In this document: positions 26,301 through 38,300 of the stretch, in pieces | Layout of the letters: each line of letters starts with the position of its first letter | How positions within the stretch are numbered: position 1 is the first letter of the stretch | Assembly (NCBI GenBank): GCA_036924085.1 | Contig: JAVGWX010000018.1 | Location: forward strand, 25,642,063-25,706,062 | Reading direction: 5' to 3' | Length of the DNA: 64,000 bases | From: Ariolimax columbianus | Lineage: Eukaryota > Mollusca > Gastropoda > Stylommatophora > Arionidae | The notes under the pieces: generated by a model | Told to the model about the DNA's origin: nothing | Seen by the model: only the letters and a program-made list of their open reading frames with translations | Database searches by the model: none | Position numbers and translations under genes: made by a program

Positions 26301-29300
26301 TCTGGGTTCCTCTTTAGAAGATTATTTTATCTTGTCAGTTTCTGGGTTCCTCTTTAGAATATTATTTTAACTTGTCAGTTTGTGGGTTCCTTTTTAGAAA
26401 ATTATATAATCATGTCAATGTGTGTGTTCCTCTTTAGAAGATTATTCAACTTTGTCAGTGTTTGTGTTCCTTTTTAAAAGATTATTTTTATCTTGTCAGT
26501 GTTTGTGTTCTCTTTAGAGGATTATTTTATCTTGTCAGTGTTTCTGTTCCTCTTTAGAGGATTATTTTATCTTGTCAGTGTTTGTGTTCCTCTTTAGAGG
26601 ATTATTTTATCATGTCAGTGTTTGTGTTCCTCTTTAGAAGATTATTTTATCTTGTCAGTTTCTGGGTTCCTCTTTAGAAGATTATTTTATCTTGTCAGTT
26701 TCTGGGTTCCTCTTTAGAAGATTATTGTATCATGTCAATGTGTGTGTTCCTCTAGAAGATTATTTAACTTTGTCAGTGTTTGTGTTCTTTTTTAAAAGAT
26801 AATTTTATCTTGTCAGTGTTTGTGTTCCTCTTTAGAAGATTAATTTTTCTTGTCAGTGTTTGGGTTCCTCTTTAGAAGATTATTTTATCTTGTCAGTGTT
26901 TGGGTTCCTTTTTCTTACAAAATTACCTTTTTTCTATCCCACAGACTTTGTGGAAGTCACCAAAGGCATATTTCAGAATGAGCTTGGAGCACTGCGAAGA
27001 AGTTTGCCACAAAATGTTTCACAGGAAATTGTTCAGGTACAGCCATTATTGAGTACATGCAGGCACTCATTGGTCAGGTTCTTCACTTCTTTAATTCTTA
27101 TTTAATTACGGATGAAGCAGGCAACGACCATCTCGAGTGATGACGACATTCAGGTCATCATTATATTTCCTCCATTTAGCTCAGTATGCAGCAGCCATCT
27201 TCTGTACAATGACCCAGTTCTGGCTCAGGTCTCTGCCAAGCTGTTTAGGCTAGTCCTTTCCATTCCTGAATAATTTTGCTGATTTGTGTCTTTCAGTCCG
27301 AGGCAAGTGCTGCAGATGTCGATGAGTTTTCAAAATAAAATATAAAATACATACTCACCACATCAGGTCTATTTCTGTATTAAATCCTTTTAAAAAAATC
27401 AACAGTCCCTTTCTTCTGTGTCCCAATCAAAGTCAGATTCAGATGTGTGTTAAATATCCACGTTTAATCCAGATGTGGGATCATTGGTGTGATCAAACAA
27501 TAAAACAATTGCTCGGGTCTTGTAACCAAATTTTGGCGGCGGACAGAAAGGTCAACTTCGATACATTCAAAAGATCCAAGGAATGTCGCTAATTACCCAT
27601 TAAGTGAAGACTGCACATACGCTGTTTCCTAAACAGTAAGAGTTTGTTATGTAACAATAGCTGGCACTAGTGAATTGATACCAATTTCAATGGAATAAAA
27701 CTGAAAAATATGTTTTTGTGCGCCACAATGCCTACCATACCCAGCTTGTCTCTTTTTTTCATTCCTTTTTTAATCCATTGCATGATGGTTCTTGTGATAG
27801 TATCTGGGTCTCATCTATGGACTTTAATTTATCCATCTAGCTCCCCTTCGGAACATCGTGCTTCAATATGCTCTGCATCTGTTCCTATTATGATTCGTCT
27901 TCTTGAGTTCCATCGATGAAACATAGAATGAACTAGCTTCATCGTCAACTATTCATCACTAGGTATTTATTGGCCTTCTTATTTGACTCATTCCCTGTGG
28001 GTTCCAATCCACTGCATGTCTAGCAATACTGTCCAGTTTTTTTTATGAAAGTGTGTTTTCAATCCATCTCCACTTTTTCTCTACAATTTCATTCTGCATA
28101 GCTTGTTGTCATGTAACCACATATCTAATCATTTTTGTATAATATATGGTAACCACATATTTGTAATTTAATCATTTTTTAAATAATATATAGTAGCCAT
28201 ATATTTGCAATAATTTTTCATCTGAATCATTTCGATGAGGGAAGGATCAAGATGCAGAGCAGCGCATCAGCTGCAGTGGTCAGCGACCCATAGCTGACTG
28301 CTAGCGTCAGGGCCAGCGAACCAAAGCTGCCAAGACCCTTCTACACCTCCACGCGGTGATCCTGGATAACAGGCTGCAGCAGGGCAAACTGGCTAAGGAG
28401 AAGGGATCAAAGAGGGAATGCTAATCAGGCACTCAAAAAATGCTTGCCTAAGTCGGATGTGTTAGACCGAAAGGTGCAAATATCGCAGTCAAGCTGTAAA
28501 CTACGACACAACGCATTCAGTTCTCTGGACTACATTCTGCTACTTAAGCCCTTTCAGGGTTTGGTAGCGGGAGATTGAGAATGAACGAAGCCAAGCCAAT
28601 CCATTTCGATGAGGGGACGGCGTGGGCTAGTGGTTAAGTGACACGGCTCACCATCCGAAGGTATTGGGTCCCCATCACAGCGTTACCCCCAGGGAAGCAA
28701 ACCCTTAGAAAATACAAGAAGCAGACACTTACATAAAATGCATGCAGAAGTTAGATGCACTGGGCAACTGGCTTTGGAAAAATGGAAAAAGACAAAATAA
28801 GACGAACGTAAAAAAATTGTTAAATGCGCATGCGATAGTTTGTTTTATCTATGTTGATGAAGAGTGTTGTGCCATAATTTATTATGATTTTAATCACATA
28901 AATCTAGCATAAATTTGTTTTTGTAAGTATATACGATATAAATATATGCATAATTTATTTTGTGTTCTTTCCTTCAATGTTTTAAACAGAGCAATGGCAC
29001 GTTAGAAGATCATACAAGCGTTGTACGAGAGAGGGATCAGTTGAGAGCAGAAGTGGCTGTCCTGAGAGAAGACTTGAGGAACAGTAACCAGTCTAGTCAA
29101 AATGCAGAGGAGCAGTTGCTGTTTATAAGAAAGGTCAGTAGGTGCACCTCAAGGAAAGTGTAAAGCTATCTTCACCTGATTGAAGTGTAGCTTACAAAGA
29201 GGCAAACAAGCTTAAAAAAGAAGAAAGGAACAAGTTGGAAACAGAGCATCTGTGCATTAATAATAACAAAAATAATAGTCGTCCATCGCAAGCGAAGATG

Positions 29301-32300
29301 GCGACAGTGTCAGACATGTCTATTCAGATGTAACTGCAAAGGACTACAGTCTGATCTGAGCGCAGCAAACTCTACCGCACGTGGGTCACATTTGTACAGC
29401 GTTACTTATTGTCTTGTCTTGCATTCTGTTCTTTCAGGCAGCTCACCTTTTCTGCATCTCCGTAATTGTTCTCTTTTCAGCAAAGTGTGATGACTAAGCG
29501 GTTTAGAGCGAATAGGTCCTAGTAGGCGCCATCAATAGAGAAACTGTTTAAAGAAACTTTCAGAGAGTCTTCATATCGTTTCTCGTCTCTTTCTTTGTCC
29601 AGAAAACCGAGGAATGTTCACCCTGGTTGTTGTATGTCCAGTTCAGTTCAGTTCATCCCATAACCCATCAGGTCGTTGGGGCACACATGAAGACATGAAA
29701 ATCCCACGCCAACCCTCTCTGTCTGTCGCCGCCTGACGTATCTCACCGGGACGAAGGCCTGACCACTCAGTGATGTTGTCCACCCATCTCTTCCTTGGAC
29801 GTCCTCGCCCTCTTTGACCCGGTACGGATCCAAAGAGTATCGAGTTGGGAATTCCGTTTGACCTCGCAACGTGCCCGCACCAGGCCATCTTGCGTCTTTT
29901 GATAGTTGTGTACAGCCATTGTTGGAAGCAATTCAGGAAGGCCTCTTTGGGAATTGAGTACAGCAATACAGTTTTCTCATGACTCAGGTCAAAAGAACTT
30001 TCTGCAAAGAATATTCACATTTCCTGTTTGTTGCGAAGAGCAGTGCGATACTGGATTGATAAATTTTTTCAAGGACACTAAAAAGTTGCTGGAGAAACCC
30101 AATCTGGTCATCCTGTTTAGATTGCAACAGAAATATCTGTGCAGCGGTTGAGGGATATGATTCAAGCTGATATTTGACTAACGATAAACAATGTAGCAAC
30201 TGCAATAAAGGATTCACAAGGTTTAGCCTACATCATAATGCATGATTGATTGAATTTCTGGAAAGTGTGCTCGTGGTTGAAACCCCCAGTCAACTGACTG
30301 ACGAACACAAAATGAATCGAATAGGTCTGTTCTTGCACTGAAAGAGCGATGGGATAAGTGTCAATGCTGGTGGAAAGTATGTTGAGAAATAAGGGACAAT
30401 GTAAGTACAATAACAAATGGTTTTCAAGTTTGTGCTTGGCTTGGCTTGGCTTCGTTCATTCTCAATCTCCCACTACCAAACCCTGAAAGGGCTTGAGTAG
30501 CAGAATGTAGTCCAGAGAATGGAATGCGTTGTATCATAGTTTACAGCTTGACTGCGATATTTGCACCTTTCGGGACAACACATCCGACTTCAGCGAGCAT
30601 TTTTTTAGTACCGGGTTAACATTCTCTCTTCGATCCCTTCTCCTTAGTCAGTCTGCCCTGCTGCAGCCTGTTATCCAGGATCACCGCGTGGAGGTGTAGA
30701 AGAGTCTTGGCAGCTCTGGTTCGCTGGCCCTGATGCTAGCAGTCAGCTATAGGTCGCTGACCACTGCAGCTCATGCACTGCTCAGCATCTTGATCCCAAA
30801 TTTGTATCTCATTTAGCTGTTTATTTGTTAGTTTTTTTTAAATAGTCATTTGTGACCTATTTACTGACTTTCCATTGAGAGTACATGTGTACATTTATAC
30901 ATACATACATATATACATGCAAACAGAGTGAGAGAGAGAGAGAAAGGGTGAAATTTGTTTATAAATTGTCTACATTTTTCTACCTGTTCCAGCAAGCTCA
31001 AGCTTCCATAGAAGAGGTGAGATCTTTGAAGAGCAAGCTTCATTTGTCAGAACAAGCTCAAGCCAAAGCCCAGCAAACAGAAAGAGATTATGAGGAGGTT
31101 GTAGCCATGTTGGAAAATGAAGTGGCTCAGCTTCGCATGCAGATGTCAAAATCAGTATGTGCTTGTATATATTTGTCTAATGTTATGATTGTCTAGGTAC
31201 CTGTTTTGGTTTGACCAAAGTCACCAGCTGCACGCATCTACAACACCAGACAAGAAGGTTTACAGAGCAAGAGGGAGAAAAAGAAAAAGATGAATAGACA
31301 GTGTAAGTGAGGCACTGAAGAAATATGGAATGACAACATTGGTGGCGTTCCCATTTCCGCTAGGCTTTATGGGGCATCTCCCAAAATAAATCTCTGCCTC
31401 TCCGAGATTCTGAACCCGCCGCTTTAGTCAAGAAGCCGTTATCTAACGATCTCTGCCACATGCACCTCAAAATGATCAATGTAATTTTTTTTTTCTAAAT
31501 ATATAATTTTTTTTTTTGGCATTCATCCTGAAAATGGCATTTGAGACATTGTGCCATAGTGTACAGTGAGGCTGCTGCACCTACACATTTCCGCCTGACA
31601 AATTTGATTCCGGAACGGCATTTTTAGATCCAGGTTTGCCTTTCTATTCTTTCTCCAGTCACTTAGCCTGACTGCATGATTGTAGTCTGTTCCAAAAGTC
31701 GCCACTTAGAGATGAAATAGGGTCTTTGTCAGTTATGAGTCGCTGACAATGATGCAAGTCGACTAGCTGCTGTCAGTTCATTCACTGCTACATTTTCAGC
31801 CTCTCTATAAATATGACATCTCATATTCAAACATTGGGGGGGGGGGGGGGGGGGGAATCAGGGTGGGATGAAACATACTGATCAAGACCCCCACTTCATG
31901 CTCTTGTTTGTGCTTCTGGAAACAAGGTGGGGATCGACACAAATCCTCATGACTGAGTGGTCTCGAGGTAAGGCGGTGCTGGAGGTTGCTGGTTCAAATC
32001 ACAGTGATCGGAATTTTTTCCCGTGGACTTTCTGGTATGTCTCCAGATTTCTGGGTAGTAGAGATCGGACGCCCACATGCAGTGTATCGAAAAGAGTAGA
32101 CTAATTGGCCACTGCCTGGACAAAATTCAAAATTATGTTAAAAATCTAACCAATCTATTACGGGATCCTCGCCAGTGCTACGGAGTTCGCACATTATGCT
32201 GAGATTCTCCAAAAATATGGAGAACAGAGCACTTATGGTTAAACCGTCTGGAATGACGCTGATTCTTTGACTAAACTAAACTAATCCCCATAGTGGTGAG

Positions 32301-35300
32301 CTTACTGCTGATCCTTGCATTTGCACTACAGCCAGGAAGACTATTGTCCACCTTCTCTAATGTAACCCACTACTAAACAAACATCGTAAAGAGTTAACTC
32401 AACCAAGCACGAGTAGATTCGAACGGCAACAGATATTTCCGACGTACTTGATTTATCTGTTTTTGATCATTTTGCTTGCGTAGTGTGTCTTAAGATGTAA
32501 CTAAGGAGGGTTGGGTATAGAGCTTGTTACACAATCCTGTTGAAATGTTAAGCCACAGAAAACAAATATAGACAGGTCAATTAAAAGGAAACCTTGACGT
32601 GTATTTGTTGAAGACATGTGCTCCACATGGAACTTAACCCTACCAGACCTGAGTCACTGAACCCAACTGTTCCACATACCTGGGCTCCTGAGCATTAAAG
32701 AGTAAAAAACCAACATGATATAGAAAAATGTTAGTTACATGCAAACAAGTGGTTAGAATAAGATGTAACTTGGAGACATTGTAGAAAATAGGTTTACCTT
32801 TCATCTAGCGTCAATATTCCACCTTTGTGTGCCAATCCACCCAGCAAAAGGCCAAGAATCTGTCTCAAGTCATAACATTTCGAAATCCGGGAGTAAACCC
32901 AACAAAGAGCCCTCATTTGTCCAATAATCCCGATAGCTGGGCTTTATACATAAGTATTCCATATAGATCCTCAGTCCAAGAAAAGCCTTCATTTCTTCCA
33001 CTGTGGCATCCTTTAAATTTTTGGCATTGTAGGAGTTGGGCTTTGCTATATGTAGTTGGTGTGCCCGGAGGTTGGTTTTCTCTGTCAAATTTTGCCAGAA
33101 AGTATCATCCAAAAACAAGGATGAAAAGTCAATCGTTTCACTCTCCTCTGTGATATATCCAGGAATGTTCACTGGGCCTTTTCCATCCTCATTGAAATTC
33201 AGATCTGTATTTGATGATACAAAATTCCTTGTCCAACCTTCATCACCACCTAGATCTCCCCCATCAGCTGTTTGAGGGACACGCCCCTATGATTTATTTC
33301 TCTTAGTTCTTCTTAGTTTCTTGTTCAGTACTGACAAAGCGGTCAGCAACAAACTCCCTTTACTTCACCAGATCTTCAGTCATCCTTTGTACAATGCACC
33401 AACTCTGATTCATGGTTTTCATTTCGACCTCTGCGGTTCTTTACCAAGTTGTTTCAGGTCAGCCTCTTTTTCCGCCTTCAGTCTGGCAGACTGGTATTGG
33501 TGTCAGGTTCTTTTCTAAGGACATGGCCTATCCAATTCCAGCGTCGACCGATTTTGATGGTGTTCACATCTTCGTCATTGCTCCAGGCAAGCAACTCTAA
33601 GTTGGTTATGGTCAGAAAATTCTATACATCTATTTTAGGCAGATTCTGTGACAAAAATTCTAATTTTGATGTTTCTTATTAGTTATTTGATGACTCTAAT
33701 TTATCTTGATGGAATTTATTTTTCTTGGCAGGATGGTGTTAACATGCAGAAAAGATTGGCCGTCCTTGTTTGTCAGCTGAAGAAGGCAGAGTCTGGAAAG
33801 AAGACTTATGAAGTTGCAACAGAGAAGTTAATGAGATATGTCGAGCACTCCATGGAAGTCTTAGCTTCACTGGATGATTCTCAGAGGTGTGGCAAATTTA
33901 TTTGTTTCTAATTTATCGTAGAGAGTGTGTGTGGTCATGGGGTTATGAGATTGGTTGACGAACCCCACGTACCAAGTTCTTCTTCGTTCGTTCTCAGTAT
34001 CCCGCTACCAAGCTCTACAAGCAGCTGGATGTTGTCCGGAGAACGGAATGCGTTGTGTCGCAGTTTACAGCTTGACTGCAATATTTGCACTTTTCAATCC
34101 GGCACAACTGACTTCAGTATGGCACTATATGGCACTGTTAGCTACCGGGCTAGCCTTCCCTCTTCGATCCTTTCCCTTAGCATGTTGTAGTCTGTTATCC
34201 AGGATCACCATGTGAAGGTGGAGAAGGGACTTGGCAGCTCTGGATCACTGGCCCTGACGCTAGCAGTCAGCTATGAGCTGCTGATTGCTGTAGCTCGTGC
34301 ACTGCTCAGCATCTTAGCAGTCCACAGCGCCTTCCATAGGGGAAACATATTTTTTTATCAGGCTTATCTGGAAACCCAGTGCATGGTAAAGATAAGGTTA
34401 ATGTGTATAGGTCAAGCTCTACTGGGCATTGTCCAGTTCTGTTCAACAGGTCGGCAGTACTGATTTTATCATACCATATCAGTTTCTCTATTCTGCGCAA
34501 ACATCTATTGATGTAAGTCTGCACCGTTTTCATAATGTCTTTGGTTATGGGCCATGTCTCAGAGTCAAACACTAGTGCAGATGAAAGATACGGTGGCTTA
34601 GGGGTTGAGAGTTTGGTTTACAATCCCAACGCACCAGGTTTGGATCACATTGTCTGGGGTTTTTTTTCCATCTTATTCCAGTCGACCCAGCTGGAAATTT
34701 TCGGAGCCATCGCTGGAGCTACGGAGCTTCTGCTCTATCATCAGCACTGTTAGCAATGAAAGGGACTGAACTCATTTGGGGTCGCCCAAGTGCAATGAAG
34801 CAGGTTCTATGATCAATTCTTCATTTTTACAGATGGGTCATTGGGGTTGAACATTTTCAATTTTGTGTATGAACTTATCACTCAATTACAATGTAAACAC
34901 GTGACAGTGGATACAAAACAAACACTATACAAAACAATATTCCTACCCATATTTTGCTATCAGAGCCAGAACTGGACATTAACAAACAAGGATAAAAGAT
35001 ACATTGTAACAACAGACATGAAATGAAGATATTAGGAAACAAGTAGGTACAACACCAGTGTTAGACCTCATCAAGAGACAGCAAACCAAATGATTCGGCC
35101 CCGTGACACGTCAAACACCAGATAGTATCCCTCACAAAGCAATACTATACAGATACAATGGATACAAAACCAATGGCTGCCCCCACAAAATATGGATAGC
35201 AGAAATAACAGAAGCAGTAGAACACCCAATGTTCGAAGCATATACTAAGGCCTGGTCAAAAAATCTATTCATAACCTGCTGCTGATCGACACAAACAAGA

Positions 35301-38300
35301 CCCAAAAAAATCACAAATCTTGACTTCTGAGTTCTTATGTTGATATCTCTTCTTGCCCCCCACCCCCCTCCCCCGGTGGGTGCACAGGTGCAGCCTGACA
35401 GCACATCTACTTCAATCAATCAAAGCTGTCGCACCTCTCAATGCATATGCCATTGACAACATCCCAGCATGCAAGGTCCTGCTCTGCTCTTTCTGCCTCT
35501 CTTCAGGTGTAATCATTTAATCTTAGTTTTTGGATCTACCTTTCTCTCGCTTCACTTGAGGATTCCATGTAAGAGCCTTTATGGCTATATTGGACAGTGC
35601 CTTCTGCAGCATATGTTCTATCCAGCCCCCATTTTCTTCACTTAATTTGTTGTTGCAGTGGCTGTTGTTGACTCCTTTCCCATAGGCTTTCATTCCTCAC
35701 CGTGTCTTGCCTATTTATGCCTATCATCCTTCATAGGCATCTGTTAACGAAGGAGTGGAGTTTTTGTCGTATGGCCTTGGTCGTTCTCCATGTCTCCGCT
35801 CCATAAAGCAGCTCTAACTTGACACTGGCGTTGAATATTCTAAGTTTGGTGTGAATCTTGGTTTCTTTTTATCTCCATATGTTGTTTAGTGTCAGGAATG
35901 CCCATCTTGCCTTTCCGATTCTGATCCTTACATCTGCATCTCCTGACGTGCCAATTGTGTTGTCCAAATAGGTCAAGGTATCCACTTCCTCCAGCTACTC
36001 TCCCTCCAGCATGATTGGCTCTTTGCTGACAGTGTTGAGTTTAAGGAGCTTGATTTTCTTCATGTTGAAATTCAGTCCCAATTTGTCTGATTGTTCTTTC
36101 ACCCTATCAAATTTATCTTGCGCTTGACTATGACTGTGTGACAAAACGCATGTCTACATGCTCAAAGAAAAGTCTGTAATCCTAAACTCTTTATTGAAAC
36201 AGTTAAGAGTGATCGCCTCTGATCTGAATCATTGCAGAACAACAGAAACCGACAACCTGACCTCAAAAGTGGGCAAGAAAAGAGTACTACAACAGCTGAC
36301 TACGGAGGGTAGAGAGGTGGTTAGGACAGTCAGATCACTAATGGAGACAGTTCGTAAGTGCTTTGTTTCCAAAACCTTCATATTTTGGTTTTTATTTCAA
36401 TCTAACCTTTTGTGTAGACCTTCGGGGTAGGAACTTTTCTTGGACATTGAATTTGTCTTTATGTGTCCATTTAGGATCGAACTAGTCATAATTTCGCCTT
36501 TTTGGGAATTGAATTTGTTTTTATATGGTCCTTGGTAGTTAAACTTGACTTTATATGTTTATTGATAATTGAACTTGTTTTCATGTGACCTTTGGTAATT
36601 GAACTTGTTTTCATGTGACCTTTGGTAATTGAACTTGTTTCCATGTGACCTTTGGTAATTGAACTTGTTTTCATGTGACCCTTGCTAATTGAACTTGTTT
36701 CCATGTGACCTTTGGTAATTGAACTTGTTTTCATGTGACCCTTGCTAATTGAACTTGTTTTCATGTGACACTTGCTAATTGAACTTGTTTTCATGTGACC
36801 CTTGCTAATTGAACTTGTTTTCATGTGACCTTTGGTAATTGAACTTGTTTTCATGTGACCCTTGCTAATTGAACTTGTTTTCATGTGACCCTTGCTAATT
36901 GAACTTGTTTCCATGTGACCTTTGGTAATTGAACTTGTTTCCATGTGACCTTTGGTAATTGAACTTGTTTTCATGTGACCCTTGGTAATTGAACTTGTTT
37001 CCATGTGACCTTTGGTAATTGAACTTGTTTCCATGTGACCTTTGGTAATTGAACTTGTTTTCATGTGACCCTTGCTAATTGAACTTGTTTCCATGTGACC
37101 TTTGGTAATTGAACTTGTTTTCATGTGACCCTTGCTAATTGAACTTGTTTTCATGTGACACTTGCTAATTGAACTTGTTTTCATGTGACCCTTGCTAATT
37201 GAACTTGTTTTCATGTGACCTTTGGTAATTGAACTTGTTTTCATGTGACCCTTGCTAATTGAACTTGTTTTCATGTGACCCTTGCTAATTGAACTTGTTT
37301 CCATGTGACCTTTGGTAATTGAACTTGTTTCCATGTGACCTTTGGTAATTGAACTTGTTTTCATGTGACCCTTGGTAATTGAACTTGTTTCCATGTGACC
37401 TTTGGTAATTGAACTTGTTTTCATGTGACCTTTGGTAATTGAACTTGTTTTCATGTGACCCTTGCTAATTGAACTTGTTTTCATGTGACCTTTGCTAATT
37501 GAACTTGTTTTCATGTGACCCTTGCTAATTGAACTTGTTTTCATGTGACCTTTGGTAATTGAACTTGTTTTCATGTGACCCTTGCTAATTGAACTTGTTT
37601 TCATGTGACCCTTGCTAATTGAACTTGTTTCCATGTGACCTTTGGTAATTGAACTTGTTTCCATGTGACCTTTGGTAATTGAACTTGTTTTCATGTGACC
37701 CTTGGTAATTGAACTTGTTTCCATGTGACCTTTGGTAATTGAACTTGTTTTCATGTGACCTTTGGTAATTGAACTTGTTTTCATGTGACCCTTGCTAATT
37801 GAACTTGTTTTCATGTGACCTTTGCTAATTGAACTTGTTTTCATGTGACCCTTGCTAATTGAACTTGTTTTCATGTGACCTTTGCTAATTGAACTTGTTT
37901 TCATGTGACCCTTGCTAATTGAACTTGTTTTCATGTGACACTTGCTAATTGAACTTGTTTTCATGTGACCCTTGCTAATTGAACTTGTTTTCATGTGACC
38001 TTTGGTAATTGAACTTGTTTTCATGTGACCCTTGCTAATTGAAATTGTTTTCATGTGACCCTTGCTAATTGAACTTGTTTTCATGTGACCCTTGCTAATT
38101 GAACTTGTTTTCATGTGACCCTTGCTAATTGAACTTGTTTTCATGTGACATTTGCTAATTGAACTTGTTTTCATGTGACCTTTGCTAATTGAACTTGTTT
38201 TCATGTGACCCTTGCTAATTGAACTTGTTTTCATGTGACCTTTGCTAATTGAACTTGTTTTCATGTGACCCTTGCTAATTGAACTTGTTTTCATGTGACC

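Noticed and set aside
21025..26910. CRISPR-like appearance of regular repeats
   Set aside because: Units are contiguous tandem copies without unique spacers, in eukaryotic DNA, with no cas genes.
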